DNA of 64,000 bases from Alnus glutinosa (GCF_958979055.1 NC_084896.1:1364001-1428000), one strand, 5' to 3'. Shown: positions 48,498-59,726, numbered from the stretch's first letter. Notes: a model not told the origin generated them from the letters alone. A program made the numbers and translations.

Positions 48498-51400
48498 ATG
48501 GCAATTTCTTCCTTTTCTTCCAGGGCTTTTTTTGGAGTTTTGGTGTTCTTTGCTCTAGTCTCTGCTATTGTTTCATCTGCTTCGGTTAAGTATCTAAGTG
48601 ATCGTGCTCCACCTCCTGGTAAATGTTTATTTTCATTTTACTTGTATGGAGATGGGTTGTATACAGGTTTTGATTGGTCATAAACGACATAATTTTGTGA
48701 CACTTACACAATAAACATCATAAAAAATTTAATGTCGTTTTCAGTGTAAACGTCGCGAACCCATTTACGTCGTTTCACACTAAACGACATCTTTTTGTGC
48801 TCACAAAAAAATGGGTTATTTACATTGAAAACAACATTAACTATTTTTAATGTCGTTTACTGTGACGACCCGTTTTTTTTTTTTTTTATTATTATTATTT
48901 TTTTTTTTCTCGAAAGCATACAAACGGATCTTCACAGTGGCACGACTACATGTCGCTCAGCCAACATATGACACATGTCCCATAACATGCATCTGATAAT
49001 CAGAGTTACATTTAATAGCGGAATATAGTAATCAATGTGCAGCAGAACACATATCATAAGCGGAAATACATCTAATATACAATAGTTAATTACAACAAGA
49101 GCCATTTACAAGTCTAACTATTTAAGGCATTATATAACATATTACACTAATTACTTTCTAAAATATAGGCTCAACAAATACATGTGCCATATAGGACACG
49201 AGCCATGGATAAAATACCCAAAATGCGGACTACCCATGAGTCCGTGACTTATGACTATCGCGATGTGCTCCAATCATAGTATCCCACACGCTAGGTGGAC
49301 GAGTCAATATCTATATCCGCAAAACCTGCAACCAAAGCATCAATGTCTGCACGGTTGCGGGGGTTGCCGCATCCGTACAGGTGGAATTATGAGCCCACCG
49401 CCTTAGCATAAATAAGATACACTAAGACCTCAGAGGTATACTATTCACTGAGTTTTCGCAAAGAACCAACTTTTCATTTTTAGTCGTGCGAACACTATAA
49501 CAGCTACCAATTTTATAAACTTTTGTTTGGAAAATCCTCATAGCTGATATAGCAAACACCGACTAATAGAAAACATTTAAATACTGTGGGTAGCTAGTAT
49601 TATACAAAAAGATTCGTTATAGAACACAATGACATTTAATCATGCAACCATCCGATACCAATATACATAAGCTCTTTTTCTATCAAGACTTTTATGCATA
49701 CTAATACGTCTAGCAAAACTACATTTAAATCATGCAACCATCCGGTACCAATATACATAAATTCTTTTTCTATCAAGACTTTTATGCATATTAATACGTC
49801 TAGCAAAACTACAATATACTTATCATGAAAACATCACACAATTTAAACAATGCTATGCATGCTCATGATAGTCTTTTTGTTCATTATGAGCCTCACGCTC
49901 TCTTCATTATTATGAGCCTCACGCTCTCTTCTTTATTATGAGCCTCACGCTCTCTTCATTATTATGAGCCTCACGCTCTCTTCATTATTATGAGCCTCAC
50001 GCTCTCTTCTTTATTATGAGCCTCACGCTCTCTTCATTATTATGAGCCTCACGCTCTCTTCATTATTATGAGCCTCACGCTCTCTTCTTTATTATGAGCC
50101 TCACGCTCTCTTCTTTATTATGGGCCTCATGCTTTATGCTTTACAATTCTAACTCTATACTCCTATTCTTTGCAAATCATGCTTTCTTCAAATACCATGA
50201 ACCAATCAACATGAAATTTTCATTATTCTTCTTTGCATAATTAAATCCCAACTACAATACACTTTCAAATACTTCAATCAATTCAAAACCTTTCATTCAT
50301 GCATCATTTCATAACATCATTGATATTTCAACATAATTGAAACTACTTGAAACATCCAAAACATACATGTTAACATATCGTTGGTTCAATAGAAAATCAT
50401 CTATCATTTGCATTTCTATAAAATACGAAAAATATCTTTTCTCAGTGAGTAGAATACTCACTTGGCTGCGCGGATATTAAGCACTAGGTCTCCTAGACAC
50501 CACCATGCAATGCATTACTGTAAAAACAATACATTGCACATTATTGACAACTTCTAATATTGGACTCATATTTAGCTCCAAAATTGCTCAAGAGCTAACC
50601 CATGGAAAACCCATAGTATTTTAAGGGTTCCAAACGCCTACCCATAAATCCTAAACACTAATTAAAACTCAAACAATATTAATCCAAAGTATTCACTAAG
50701 GGTTAGATATTAACATCACTATTTAATTATTTACCCATAAAAATATATTAATTGCTAACCCATAATTAATTCCACTAACCCATACATTATTTTCACTAAC
50801 ACTTTTATAATAATATTAACCCTAAAATTATATTCACTAATCTCTAGATTATTTTTCACAAACATTTTCTCGATATCATTAACTCTAATATTATTTCATA
50901 AATATTTTTACCTCAATTACTAACATATTAACACAATTTAATCATCTAGATTTTTAATCACTTAAAAACCCCAAATTAGTTTAACCTAACAAATTAGAGT
51001 CTCTAAACTTTAAATCATAATTTATAAACACTACCTCAAACACGATATTATTAACCCAATAGCTTTTACTAAGGGTTAATCACAATAAATAGCATTTTAA
51101 CAAAATACCCGAAAATTAATGTCTATAGAAAACTTACCAAAAATTCGCCAAGCAAAGACCAAATGCTCGGGAAGCTCCTAGCAACTCCAAACTACCCAAA
51201 ATCTAGAGAAAACGCCAAGTTAAACTCATCTCTATAAGATTTATAAAAAATCTCCAAAAATGCTAGTTTAGCGATTTACCTCAAAACGATCGGTAGAAAC
51301 GTAGATCGAGCTTCGTAGATCACGTTACCGAAGTCGGATCGAAGATCGGACCGTTGGATCTTCGTAGATCAAGGATTTTCTATAAAAATCCATAAGAGAA

Positions 51401-52269
51401 AAATAAGGAGGAGAGGCACTGCCTCTCCGAAAAAAAATAGAAGAGGCCAAAAGGCCTTTTCTTCGGAAAACAAGGCGCAGTGCGCCTTGTTGTTCATTAT
51501 TATTTTTTTTTTGTCTGGAAGGGCCAAGTGGCCCTTCCTTTAAGTGAAGGTGGGGCGCAGGTGGCGCCCCACACTTCATTTATTTATATATATATTAATT
51601 TTACTTTTAACTTTTCTTTTTCTTTTAATTTTATTTAATTTTATTTCTTTTTGTTATTTCATTTTCTTTTCTTATTTAATTTTATTAATTAATTTCTTTT
51701 ATGTTAATTTTTCATTTCTACTTTATTTTCGATTATTTCAATTTTCTATTTTATTTGGACTTTAAAAATATTACTTTTTACATTTTAATAATACTAAAAT
51801 TATTTTAACTATTCATTTACTCAAATTTTATACTCTAAATATTAAATAATGTCCCGGACATTACATTTACTGTGTAAACGTGACGAACCTATTTATGTCG
51901 TTTCAGTGTGAAACGACGTAAATTTATGATGCTTAAGGCCAAAGCGTCGATAAAAAAAATTCTTGACGGGCGGTATCATGGCCAAACTGAAACGTCATGG
52001 AAAAAACTACACCAACTTATTGGTTTTTAATATGTATATATATATAGGCCTTCTAATCTCGTTTTCCTTTTCTTTTCCCTTAATTTATGTGACAATATAT
52101 AGTAATAATGGAACAACCATGTGGAAGTTTAAGCAAAACTTGGCATGGGAGATGCAGAAGGTCACATAACTGTAATAGGCATTGCAAGAATGATGAGCAG
52201 GCAATAAGTGGAGCATGTCATGGGATTTGGACAAAGAAGTGCTACTGCTATTACAAATGCGACTCATGA
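48498..52269 (+). CDS. Defensin D (eight cysteines) with a 3.5 kb transposon-filled intron
   Basis: A secreted defensin of 95 residues. Exon 1 (48498-48618) begins MAISSFSSRAFFGVLVFFAL and exon 2 is 52103-52269. The join is the same phase 1 as in the siblings. The core is complete: C-x10-C-x5-C-x3-C-x10-C-x7-C-x-C-x3-C with SKTWHG, CNRHC, gamma-core GACHGIWTKKC and CYCYYKC. The sequence is the most divergent of the plus-strand group, so this is an old copy. The intron (48619-52102) is normally 95-125 bp in this group. Here it holds a GTCGTT-motif repeat with a 3.0 kb solo LTR inside it. The splice sites and the paralogous intron end (GGCCTTCTAATCTC) are kept, so the gene could still be spliced, but expression is unproven. 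Confidence 0.78.
49633..49812. repeat. 90-bp tandem duplication in the solo LTR
   Basis: CATGCAACCATCC occurs at 49641 and again at 49731, and about 90 bp are repeated with a few differences (ends in ACGTCTAGCAAAACTACA both times). Confidence 0.85.
49881..50133. repeat. 26-bp minisatellite in the solo LTR
   Basis: Nine clean units and one degraded unit of a 26-bp repeat with core GAGCCTCACGCTCTCTTC. The variable part alternates between CATTATTAT and TTTATTAT. Confidence 0.9.
51410..51572. repeat. Row of five GC-rich hairpins in the solo LTR
   Basis: Five short near-perfect inverted repeats follow one another. GGAGAGGCA/TGCCTCTCC is at 51410-51428 (loop 1). GAGGCC/GGCCTT lies near 51440-51465 inside TCCGAA/TTCGGA. 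AACAAGGCGCA/TGCGCCTTGTT is at 51469-51491 (loop 1). GGAAGGGCCA/TGGCCCTTCC is at 51517-51538 (loop 2). GTGGGGCGC/GCGCCCCAC is at 51550-51572 (loop 5). The arm sequences differ, so these are not copies of one unit. Confidence 0.8.
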
Positions 52270-54885
52270 GTGCAAGACAATGAAAAACTCATCATTATTG
52301 AACAATTGTCTGTTTTTTTTTTTGTTTTTTACAAGGAATATAATTATCTTGATAGGGATTAATTTTGCTGTTTTATAGGATGTTTTGTTTGTTTTAAGAC
52401 CATTTTATAAGTTTCTCTGTCAACATGTACAATGTTGATCAGATTTGGTGATTCTCATATGCTTTTGGAAAGATGAAAAATTTGAAAATAACTTGGACTA
52501 AGTGCAATCCATTAATGGTTTCTAACATATCAATTAATATTGGAAAAAAAATTCTTCAAAATGGCTGAAATCAGCAAAAGAATGAAGTGGAAGATGGTGA
52601 TTTTATTAGAAATATCTCCATGGGCTTTCTCTAGCTAGTTTGAACATTTTTTTTAATGGATATTTTTACAATGAAGCTTGAGAAAAAATAAATATAGATC
52701 GAGTTAACTACAAGTAGTACCCCTGGCCTCTAACTATCATCTTGATGCTGCATGGCATAGTGGGTCGTTGATTCTACTGTTCTACAAGTACAAAACTCAC
52801 AACTCTTTCACAAAACCAAGAAATTCAATGATGGGTAGGAAAACAGAAGAAAAATCACTCATAGACTATTTATTATGGAAAAATTAATAATAACAACAAA
52901 GTTTTTAGGGCAGTCGATCAAGCCAACCTTATTAGGCTTAAATAGAAGTAGGGTCTAACTCTGAAAAATAAATTACAAAACTACATTGCCGCAACTCGGT
53001 CGAACGAGACAGAGCATCATCATGTGATAACAACCCTTCTGGAACAACCTCCGTGATATCGACAAAAGCTCTCGAGAATTCATATTGATGCTTATCTTGT
53101 CGCCTCGTTCGAGAACAGGTATTGCATTTCGTTCTAATGCATGTTCATCATATTTAGTTGTAATTATTAAAAATCAATGATATGATCCTGACTTCTTCTT
53201 CTTCTTTTTTTATCTAACTTTTTTCTTCTTCATTTTGTTTTCTCTTTTTAAAACAAAAATATCAACAAACAACCTAAAATACAAAACTGCTTTCACTTTT
53301 ATGTCACATTAAAACATTTTTTCAACCAAAAAAAAAAAGAAAAAGAACCCTTTAAAAAGTATTAACAAAATTAGTCATATGTGATCACTGATTCCATAGA
53401 ATTCTGTGATGTTCTATTAAATAGAGTTTTTCTTCAATCTGGGTTTATAAAATTGCTATGCGGCCTTTAAGTATGTAAGAAGCACATGTTTTTTTTTTAA
53501 TAGCATTAACAAAGTTGAGGAAATTTTACTAAAAAGCATCTGTTTCTCACATATAATTAAAAACATCTTCTCACATGTTAAGGGACACATGATAATTTTA
53601 TAAACTGGTTAGAAGAATTTATTACCAGTTTAAAAGAAAACCCTATCTTTTTTTATTTATTTAAAAAAAAAAAAGAATAGTTTAAAGTTTTTTACATTAG
53701 CATTTATTACCATATTTACTTTTAAATATTCAAATTTTGCTTTACCCACATTTTTTCCCCATTCGATATATATATGAAAAAAAAAAATTTCCTAATTTAA
53801 TCCAAACATTACTTGAATTTAGTTTTTGAATAAGTTAAATGATTTCCTTACAACTCTTATTTAAATAAACCATTGAATCTGTATGATCTATATATGGGTC
53901 TTACATATCAAATAGTTAATTTAAAAACGAGATGTGTATCTTTGAATAGTTTAAGAGAAATAAAAAACTTCTGTATATTCAAACATTATGTACCTTCTTT
54001 CTGAAGACAAGAACAGTGCAACTGTTTTATCTCAACCGTTCATAGTCTCAATCAACTCAAATCAAGTTTTGTCTGAGTAGATTTTAGAGATTTTTGTTTC
54101 AGGAATATCATAAAGCAAAAGGCTGCACTAATTGGGTGTCTTTGAAGACCAATAAAAGGAATTAACCTGAATTCAAATAAAGCTGAAAAGTACTTTGGAA
54201 GAAAGGAAAAGCAGCTGTTACTATCCATGGTGTTTTCTTAGTGAGTAAGAATGAGTCTAGAATTTACAAGAAAGGTTTAAATATACATGATTAGTTTTGG
54301 TATCCGCAATCATAATCAATAAAGGGTTTAGCTTGGGCCTAATTTAAGTAAGAATTAAATCCATTGGGATCGAGACGTGTGTTATATAACGAGACACAAA
54401 AAACACGTGTTTCAACTCCAACAAATATAGTTCCAACTAAAACTAAATCCAAGCGAACGGTAAGATTTGTGTTGTGTTCCCCTACAAATAAGAAACTAAC
54501 TGATAGCATGAAGTGCATTAATAAGTCCACAATGCATCTCATTCTCAACTAATAATGCCACCAATTTGTCTTTTGTTTCACACAAAAATAGAATTCAAAA
54601 AATAAAGATAGAATGAGATATTCCAAAAGAATTGCCTCGGATTATCGGATTGAAATTTTCAGCAATTCTTCCCAAATTATTAAAATTATAGAACTCATAA
54701 TTGACACTCCAAATTGTCAGGAATTCTAATCCCTGAGTCTAAATGCATGGAAAAAGTGTTCAATAGTGAGCCCACATTTTGCATATTTGAAATAAAGTAA
54801 ATAGAATCTTAATGAAAAAGAAGAAATAAAGCAAAAAAATAAAATAAAAAGGAATAAAATAAAAATAAAAAGTAAAAGCTATATG
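52270..54885. other. AT-rich spacer without a recognised gene
   Basis: About 2.6 kb. A short text near 54005-54060 (AGTGCAACTGTTTTATCTCA...) recurs in altered form at 58770-58815, a dispersed repeat. No open frame resembles a known protein. Confidence 0.5.
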
Positions 54886-54894
54886 TTTATAAAT
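54886..54894 (+). promoter_or_regulatory. TATA box of the DUF4408 gene
   Basis: TTTATAAAT lies about 320 bp before the start codon. The stretch between is GC-richer and pyrimidine-rich, as expected for a 5' leader. Confidence 0.45.
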
Positions 54895-55211
54895 GGCGAA
54901 CCCGCTCAACATAAAGAGTTCAAGAGCAATCCTTATCCCCTGTCGGACAAACAGAGCATACAGTTCACTCTGTTTCCTCTGCCTATCTCTGTTTTCCTTT
55001 GCAGCCTTCGCTGCCTTTTAAGCCTCTGTCTCAATGCTCCGAAACCTCAAATCTGCCTTCGTGTCTTTTCTCATGGAAGCAGTTTTCCTCTTTTCTCTGT
55101 TCAGAGAAATGGTTGCCAATGAAGCTTTGATGAAAACTCAATTCCCTTTCGAGTAACAACTCCAAAAAAAAAAAAAAAAAACCTTCTGCTATTTTGTCTC
55201 TCAAGTCCTAA

Positions 55212-55811
55212 ATGCAAATGGATTCATTCAATTTCTTCAACATCAGAGCTGAGAAGGCGAACGCTATGCTAAAGAATCGCCAGCTTCAGAAGATGGTAAA
55301 CTTGTTCTGGGTAATCGAGGTATGCGTTGTTCTTGTCACGATTTCCAGGCTTTCCATGCAACTCCCACTTGCTGTCAAGAACTCCACCGGGTATTTCCGT
55401 GACGTGACATTCTCCTTGGTTAATCCTCGCTTCCTGTTCGTCGTCGGAAATGCTATAATCATCACTCTTTTCGCCAAGTCCGGGCAGTTTTCAGCTCAAG
55501 ATTGCACAAAAAAGACCTCAGGGTCTGATCTTTACGAGGAGTTCATCAACAACAGAGCAAATTCCAAGCATAGTATATCTGATCAGAGTCATCAGAGTAT
55601 GGCTAAGGATTACTGGAGGAGTCAGAGTTACTCGCAGATATCAAACAGCCGAGGGAAGAGTATTGTTTCTTGTGAGAGCTCGGCCAAAAGTTCAAATGCT
55701 GAGGATGAAATGAGCAACGAAGAGTTCCAGCGAAAGGTGGAGGCTTTCATTGCCCGGCAGCAAAGGCTTCTAAGGGAAGAAGACTGCTCTCTATGTATTT
55801 TCTCCAAATAG
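55212..55811 (+). CDS. DUF4408/DUF761 membrane protein
   Basis: An intronless gene for 199 residues (197 if the second ATG at 55218 is used). The N-terminal half holds two likely membrane segments, about residues 29-49 (NLFWVIEVCVVLVTISRL) and 72-92 (PRFLFVVGNAIIITLFAKSG), the pattern of the plant DUF4408 domain. A polar Ser-rich middle follows (KHSISDQSHQS...SCESSAKSSNAED). The C-terminus SNEEFQRKVEAFIARQQRLL is a DUF761 motif. The combination is known from plant proteins of unknown biochemical function. The flanks are repeat-rich and not part of the defensin duplication. The frame is fully open, the codon use ordinary, and a TATA box and leader are present. Confidence 0.85.
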   Translation: MQMDSFNFFNIRAEKANAMLKNRQLQKMVNLFWVIEVCVVLVTISRLSMQLPLAVKNSTGYFRDVTFSLVNPRFLFVVGNAIIITLFAKSGQFSAQDCTKKTSGSDLYEEFINNRANSKHSISDQSHQSMAKDYWRSQSYSQISNSRGKSIVSCESSAKSSNAEDEMSNEEFQRKVEAFIARQQRLLREEDCSLCIFSK

Positions 55812-55879
55812 GGTAGGAGGAATTTCCTTCCGCTCGGTCTATAAAATTGTCATGTATTATTTATCATAATTAATGGAGG

Positions 55880-56220
55880 ACTAACGTTCTAGATGTCATA
55901 ATCCCCCTTACTCAAATCTCGAACGTTCACGCCCGGCCCATATCATGTTGGGATGCTTTAGCGCCACATAGTATTACTAAATTGAATTTGATATCACTTG
56001 TTAAGATTCGGGGAAAATACTAGTTACATTTGCGTTATTACGTACTCCAAAATAACTAATTAAAGTTATAATTAGAACTTCTTAAAATCACTTATAAAGT
56101 TAATATATTCACAATCGATCCCACCCACATAATACTAGACTTTATCTTCCAAGGCATATTATGAACTGTCTTCCACTTGCAATACACTCTCTTCCCCTTT
56201 TTGTTTAGCACTGATTTTAT
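55880..56220 (-). mobile_element. Old LTR-element fragment (LTR end plus primer site region)
   Basis: Read on the minus strand, CTTAACAAGTGATATCAAATTC (about 55982-56003) looks like an LTR end followed by a diverged initiator-Met primer site. CCCAACATGATATGGGCCG follows. The LTR part (56003-56220) is a diverged relative of 56750-56951. No coding region is kept. Confidence 0.45.
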
Positions 56221-56579
56221 GTTTAAATTGAAGATAAGAATATTAGTATTAACTTTTGGTGCGGGTTCATGAACTTTAGCAGATAATTGTCACTTCAGGC
56301 GTATCGGATCCTTTAGGAAGCAATGGGGCCAGCTGATTTTGCTTACTTCTCTTTACGATCAGAGATGATGTAATTAGGTGATCAAGAGATTTCAGCTTCA
56401 TAATATGTCTACTATTTGTATAAAAAGTATATATATTATGAAGCTGCTTGTTGATTTGTAGAATATTCTAATTAAACCTTTAGTGACCAGAGTCATACAA
56501 TTTCTTTAATTAGTTCTCAAATCAATTATTTTACAATTGATATGCGCCAGAAAATAAGTGTCAGCAAATTTTGTCTGCC

Positions 56580-57400
56580 GGCATTTTTATTTTTTTAAAC
56601 TTAATGTTCAAACGACACTAATTTAAATTCAGCGTTATTTGAACAGTAAACGACGCTAAATTATTAGTGTTGTTTATTATTCAAACGGCGTCGTTCACTT
56701 CCCAAACGACACCAATTTGTGTGGCCAAAAATTTAGTTATATATTTAACGATCTAGGAAAAAGCGCTAGTCACATCTGCACTATCACTCCAAAATGACTA
56801 GCCAATTTGGAGTTTCTCTAAAATTCTTTATAAAGCTCAGTTTCATGTAACTAGACAACGTGAAACTTAGCAGTCATGAGTGTCTCTTATAAACCACTCA
56901 CTCTATGCGAGTTATTTATCTCTTTTCAATATGAGACCGGGGTGTTACACAGAGAGGGAAAATGAAGAGAAGCTGGCAGGAGCTCCTGCATCTGCCGGAA
57001 GAGAAGAAAATAAAAATGAAGAGAAGAATAAGAAAAAGGAGGAGGAGGAGGAGGAGGAGGAAGCTTAAGGAGCTTATGCAAAAAGAGAAAAAGAAAGGGA
57101 GGAGGATCCTTTTATTTTTCTTTTTCTTTTTTTAATTTTTTATTTACATTAACGTCGTTTAGGGGTTCAAACGATATTACCAATTTAACGTCATTTGAAC
57201 AGTAAATAGTACTAACAGCTTAGCGTCGTTTCACTGTTCAAACGACACTAAATTGTTAGTGTTGTTTGAACAGAAACGGCATTAATTAACGTCGTTTGAA
57301 CAGTAAACGACGCTAATTTGGAACCTCATCCCTATGTTTAGCGCCATTTTCAAAGCGATACTATTCAAACGACACTAAGTACCGGTTTTTTTTAGCATTC
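56580..57400. mobile_element. GTCGTT-motif repeat element with a nested LTR
   Basis: Two blocks (56600-56745 and 57140-57390) are packed with inverted copies of AAACGACRCTAA and its complement, often as GTTCAAACGAC / GTCGTTTGAAC. The outer ends TGCCGGCATTTTTATTTTTT and the right end reverse-complemented (about GCTAAAAAAAACCGGTAC) are weakly similar. This is the same family as the repeat in the defensin D intron. The superfamily is not clear; clustered subterminal repeats of this kind are seen in CACTA-type elements. Confidence 0.45.
56750..56951 (-). mobile_element. Short solo LTR nested in the GTCGTT element
   Basis: On the minus strand it begins TGTAACACCCCGGTCTCATA and ends near GATCGTTAAA. 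It is similar to the LTR part at 56003-56220. No internal region is present. Target duplication not clear. Confidence 0.45.
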
Positions 57401-57882
57401 TATCGTATTAATAGCCATATTTCTTTCATGTGGTAAACTCTTTTGAATGTCAGTTGGATTTATGGTTGAGTTTCTTAATTAGTTATGAAATCTTTCCCCA
57501 GCCTTTGGTCTAATTTGAAGAGTTTTTACATTATCATCAATTATGAAAGTGAATGGATGGCCACTACTACATTTAACACCTTAAATATTGCAGTTATTCA
57601 TTGCGATCGAGCTTCCTCTTCTTGCTTTAGGACTGCAATTTTGACTGATTTATGTATACTATCTTTCCTTAGAGTTTGGCAATTTTGAAGAGTTTAATTC
57701 TTTGGCCATCATCATCATCATCAATGATAAAAGTAAATTAATTAAACTACTTAATTAAGTGCTGCAAGCTCATTGATACGGAATTTAATTAGTGCTTAAT
57801 TAGAAACATTTGTTAAGTGTAAACGTTTGTTATAGGAAGAGAATGGCAATCTCTTATCCACACCTTCATTATAGGAAATAGA

Positions 57883-57945
57883 ATGGCAATTTCTTTCTTT
57901 TCTTCTAGGGCCCTTTTTGGAGGTTTGGCGGTCCTCGCTCTAGGG
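57883..57945 (+). pseudogene. Defensin exon 1 fragment
   Basis: Reads MAISFFSSRALFGGLAVLAL, matching exon 1 of defensin D (MAISSFSSRAFFGVLVFFAL) for about 20 residues and then losing similarity. There is no donor or core exon. A second partial copy of the start (GAGAATGGCAATCTCTT) lies 42 bp upstream (57840-57856), so the 5' end was tandemly duplicated. Confidence 0.65.
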
Positions 57946-58845
57946 TTGATTAAGTGTTTGTTTGGGACTCAAAATTCTTCTTCTAGGGTTCATTAGATCG
58001 TGTGGTTCCTCGATATTATTGAGTACAAAGTTTTCTTTTAAACTGAATCGAAAGAAATTCTTTCAATCCAGTTTAGTAAACTAACATACATACGCACGTC
58101 CTCAGAGCATGTGATTTTTTGCATGTCTGAAGACATGTTAGTCTAGTAGACTAGGTTGGAACAACATTTGTTTTTTGAGCACGTGATTCAATTCTCATGT
58201 GTGTTTTTTTTTAAAAAAATTCATGTGATAATCAACATGCTTTAAGGACATATATGTCAATTTAATAAATTAAGTTGAAAAAATTTCATCTGATCCAGTT
58301 TGGAGGAGAACTCTGTTCTAATGTTATCGGGGTGATCTCTTATGTTGCTGGGCCTTTTTTGGTTGCTTTTCTTTGTATATATTTAGCCTTGCATATAAAA
58401 TTTTAAATGACGTAGTACTATATTTAAATAGCATGCCACCGTGATATAATATAAATATGAAAGTAATTTTAAGTATTTTAAATTGTTTATTAATATTTTT
58501 GCTTTGAAAAAAGAAAATAAAAAGGCAAAGAAAAAAGTGCTACCAAACAATTAAATCATTTTGTAGTTGTACTCCACATTGTAATTGTTGTGTCTCAATC
58601 ATAACTCATTTTATGGTCTCAATTAGAATCCAAGAAAACAGAGCAAGTTGAGCAACTCACAAAGTTTTAAGACAAAAAGTTTCTTCTAAATTAGATTGTA
58701 GAATACAATTTTAATACAACTTGCTATATTCTACCGTTATATCATCCTACATGGCACCTTAATCTAGAAGATAAGAAGAGTGCAACTTTTTTATCCTAAT
58801 CATTCGTGGTCTCAACTGAACTCCAAAAAGGGGCTTCTTTTTTTA

Positions 58846-59072
58846 TGAATGCATATGCAATGGAAGAAAACCCTAGCCGCCAAAGAGAGAAAATAAGAAT
58901 AACCTTCCCAATAACACAGTGGTTACTGTCTGTCTTTTCTCTATATTTGTTTTTAGCAGCAATCTACGGGGTGAAGTTTTTTCTTGCTATTTTGGGTTTC
59001 GATTCCCTTTATTCATTTTCTAAAGTTTTGTTTACACGAAACTCTAAGAGTAGCGATCTTAGGTTTCCGGTA
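58846..59072 (+). other. Possible orphan first exon
   Basis: From ATG at 58846 the frame reads MNAYAMEENPSRQREKIRIT and then a hydrophobic stretch (WLLSVFSLYLFLAAIYGVKF). It reaches a good donor (CCG|GTATGT) near 59069. No following exon is found before the MITE at 59169 and the duplication junction at 59491. I do not recognise the protein. It could be a 5' gene fragment cut off by the rearrangement, or chance. Confidence 0.2.
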
Positions 59073-59168
59073 TGTCTTTCATTTTCTTTCTAATTCTTTT
59101 TTGGGAGCAAATCACTGGCCGATGCAGAGGAATTATCATACATGTGGAAAAAAAAAAAAAAAAAAAAG

Positions 59169-59490
59169 GGTAATTACCTTTTTCCCCCATGAACTACCAA
59201 AAAATGCGCAATGCCCTCATGAACTACCAACTCGACCGAAATAGAGCATTCAACTATCAAAGACAACCATTTTTCCCCCTTCCGTCAGTCAAAGGGGTTA
59301 AAACAAACGGTCAACGGGTCATGTGCCGTTTTATATGGGGGCATGTTGGAAGATGATGGTAGTTTATGGGGGGAAAAGAGGAAGACGGTGGTAGTTCATA
59401 GGAGGAAAAGAGGAAGAAAATGAGGGTAAAACGGCATGTGACTGACGGAAGGGGGGAAAATGGTTATCTTTGGTAGTTGAATGCTCTATT
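59169..59490. mobile_element. Foldback MITE (family A), truncated on the right by the duplication
   Basis: Left end GGGTAATTACC, then CCATGAACTACCAA..., GAAATAGAGCATTCAACTA and TTCCGTCAGTC. The right half repeats this inverted (GACTGACGGAAGG, TAGTTGAATGCTCTATTT). The right arm stops at 59490, where the segmental duplication begins, and the last roughly 80 bp of the arm (seen at 190-267) are missing. Confidence 0.75.
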
Positions 59491-59726
59491 TTGACGCAGG
59501 GTGATGTGCTAAATAGTGGAGATCAATATATATATAATAGACTAATAAACTAGGAATTAAGTAAATAAACTAACAAAAACAAAAAGGTTCGATTTTTATA
59601 GAAGTGGTGTCTTTTTTCTATCCACCAACGATAAATTCAATTATACATATATATAACACTAGCATTAAGTTGATATGATAAGTATATATTATTGTGGTTA
59701 CCTTTTAATTTGAGGGATAAAAAAAT

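Larger units (their letters stand above)
48861..51865 (-). mobile_element. Solo LTR of about 3.0 kb inside the defensin D intron
   Basis: Starts TGTGACGACCCG and ends CCGGACATTACA, with perfect TTTAC target duplications (48856-48860 and 51866-51870). The ends and length fit a Ty3/Gypsy LTR. No primer site, gag or pol is seen between the ends, and the two ends do not repeat one another, so it reads as one LTR left by recombination. Minus orientation is suggested by where the GC-rich leader-like part lies, but this is uncertain. It carries a 90-bp tandem duplication, a 26-bp minisatellite and five hairpins listed separately. Confidence 0.7.
48680..51990. mobile_element. GTCGTT-motif repeat element (host of the solo LTR)
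   Basis: The two halves are 48680-48860 and 51871-51990. Both are built from AAACGACRT / AYGTCGTTT motifs in alternating orientation (for example ATTTACGTCGTTTCACACT and TTATGTCGTTTCAGTGTGAA). Removing the solo LTR and one TTTAC restores a continuous element of about 300 bp. Its ends and family are not clear. A related element is at 56580-57400. Confidence 0.45.

Noticed and set aside
49861-50160. Possible CRISPR-like array
   Set aside because: The 26-bp units are directly adjacent with no unique spacers, in a plant LTR. It is a minisatellite.
51544-51765. Hydrophobic open frame in the solo LTR
   Set aside because: It is AT-rich low-complexity sequence giving runs of Phe, Leu and Ile, with no start context or family match.
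56880-57068. Glu-rich open frame ending in a run of GAG codons
   Set aside because: It is made by a GGA/GAG microsatellite between two repeat elements, with no family match.
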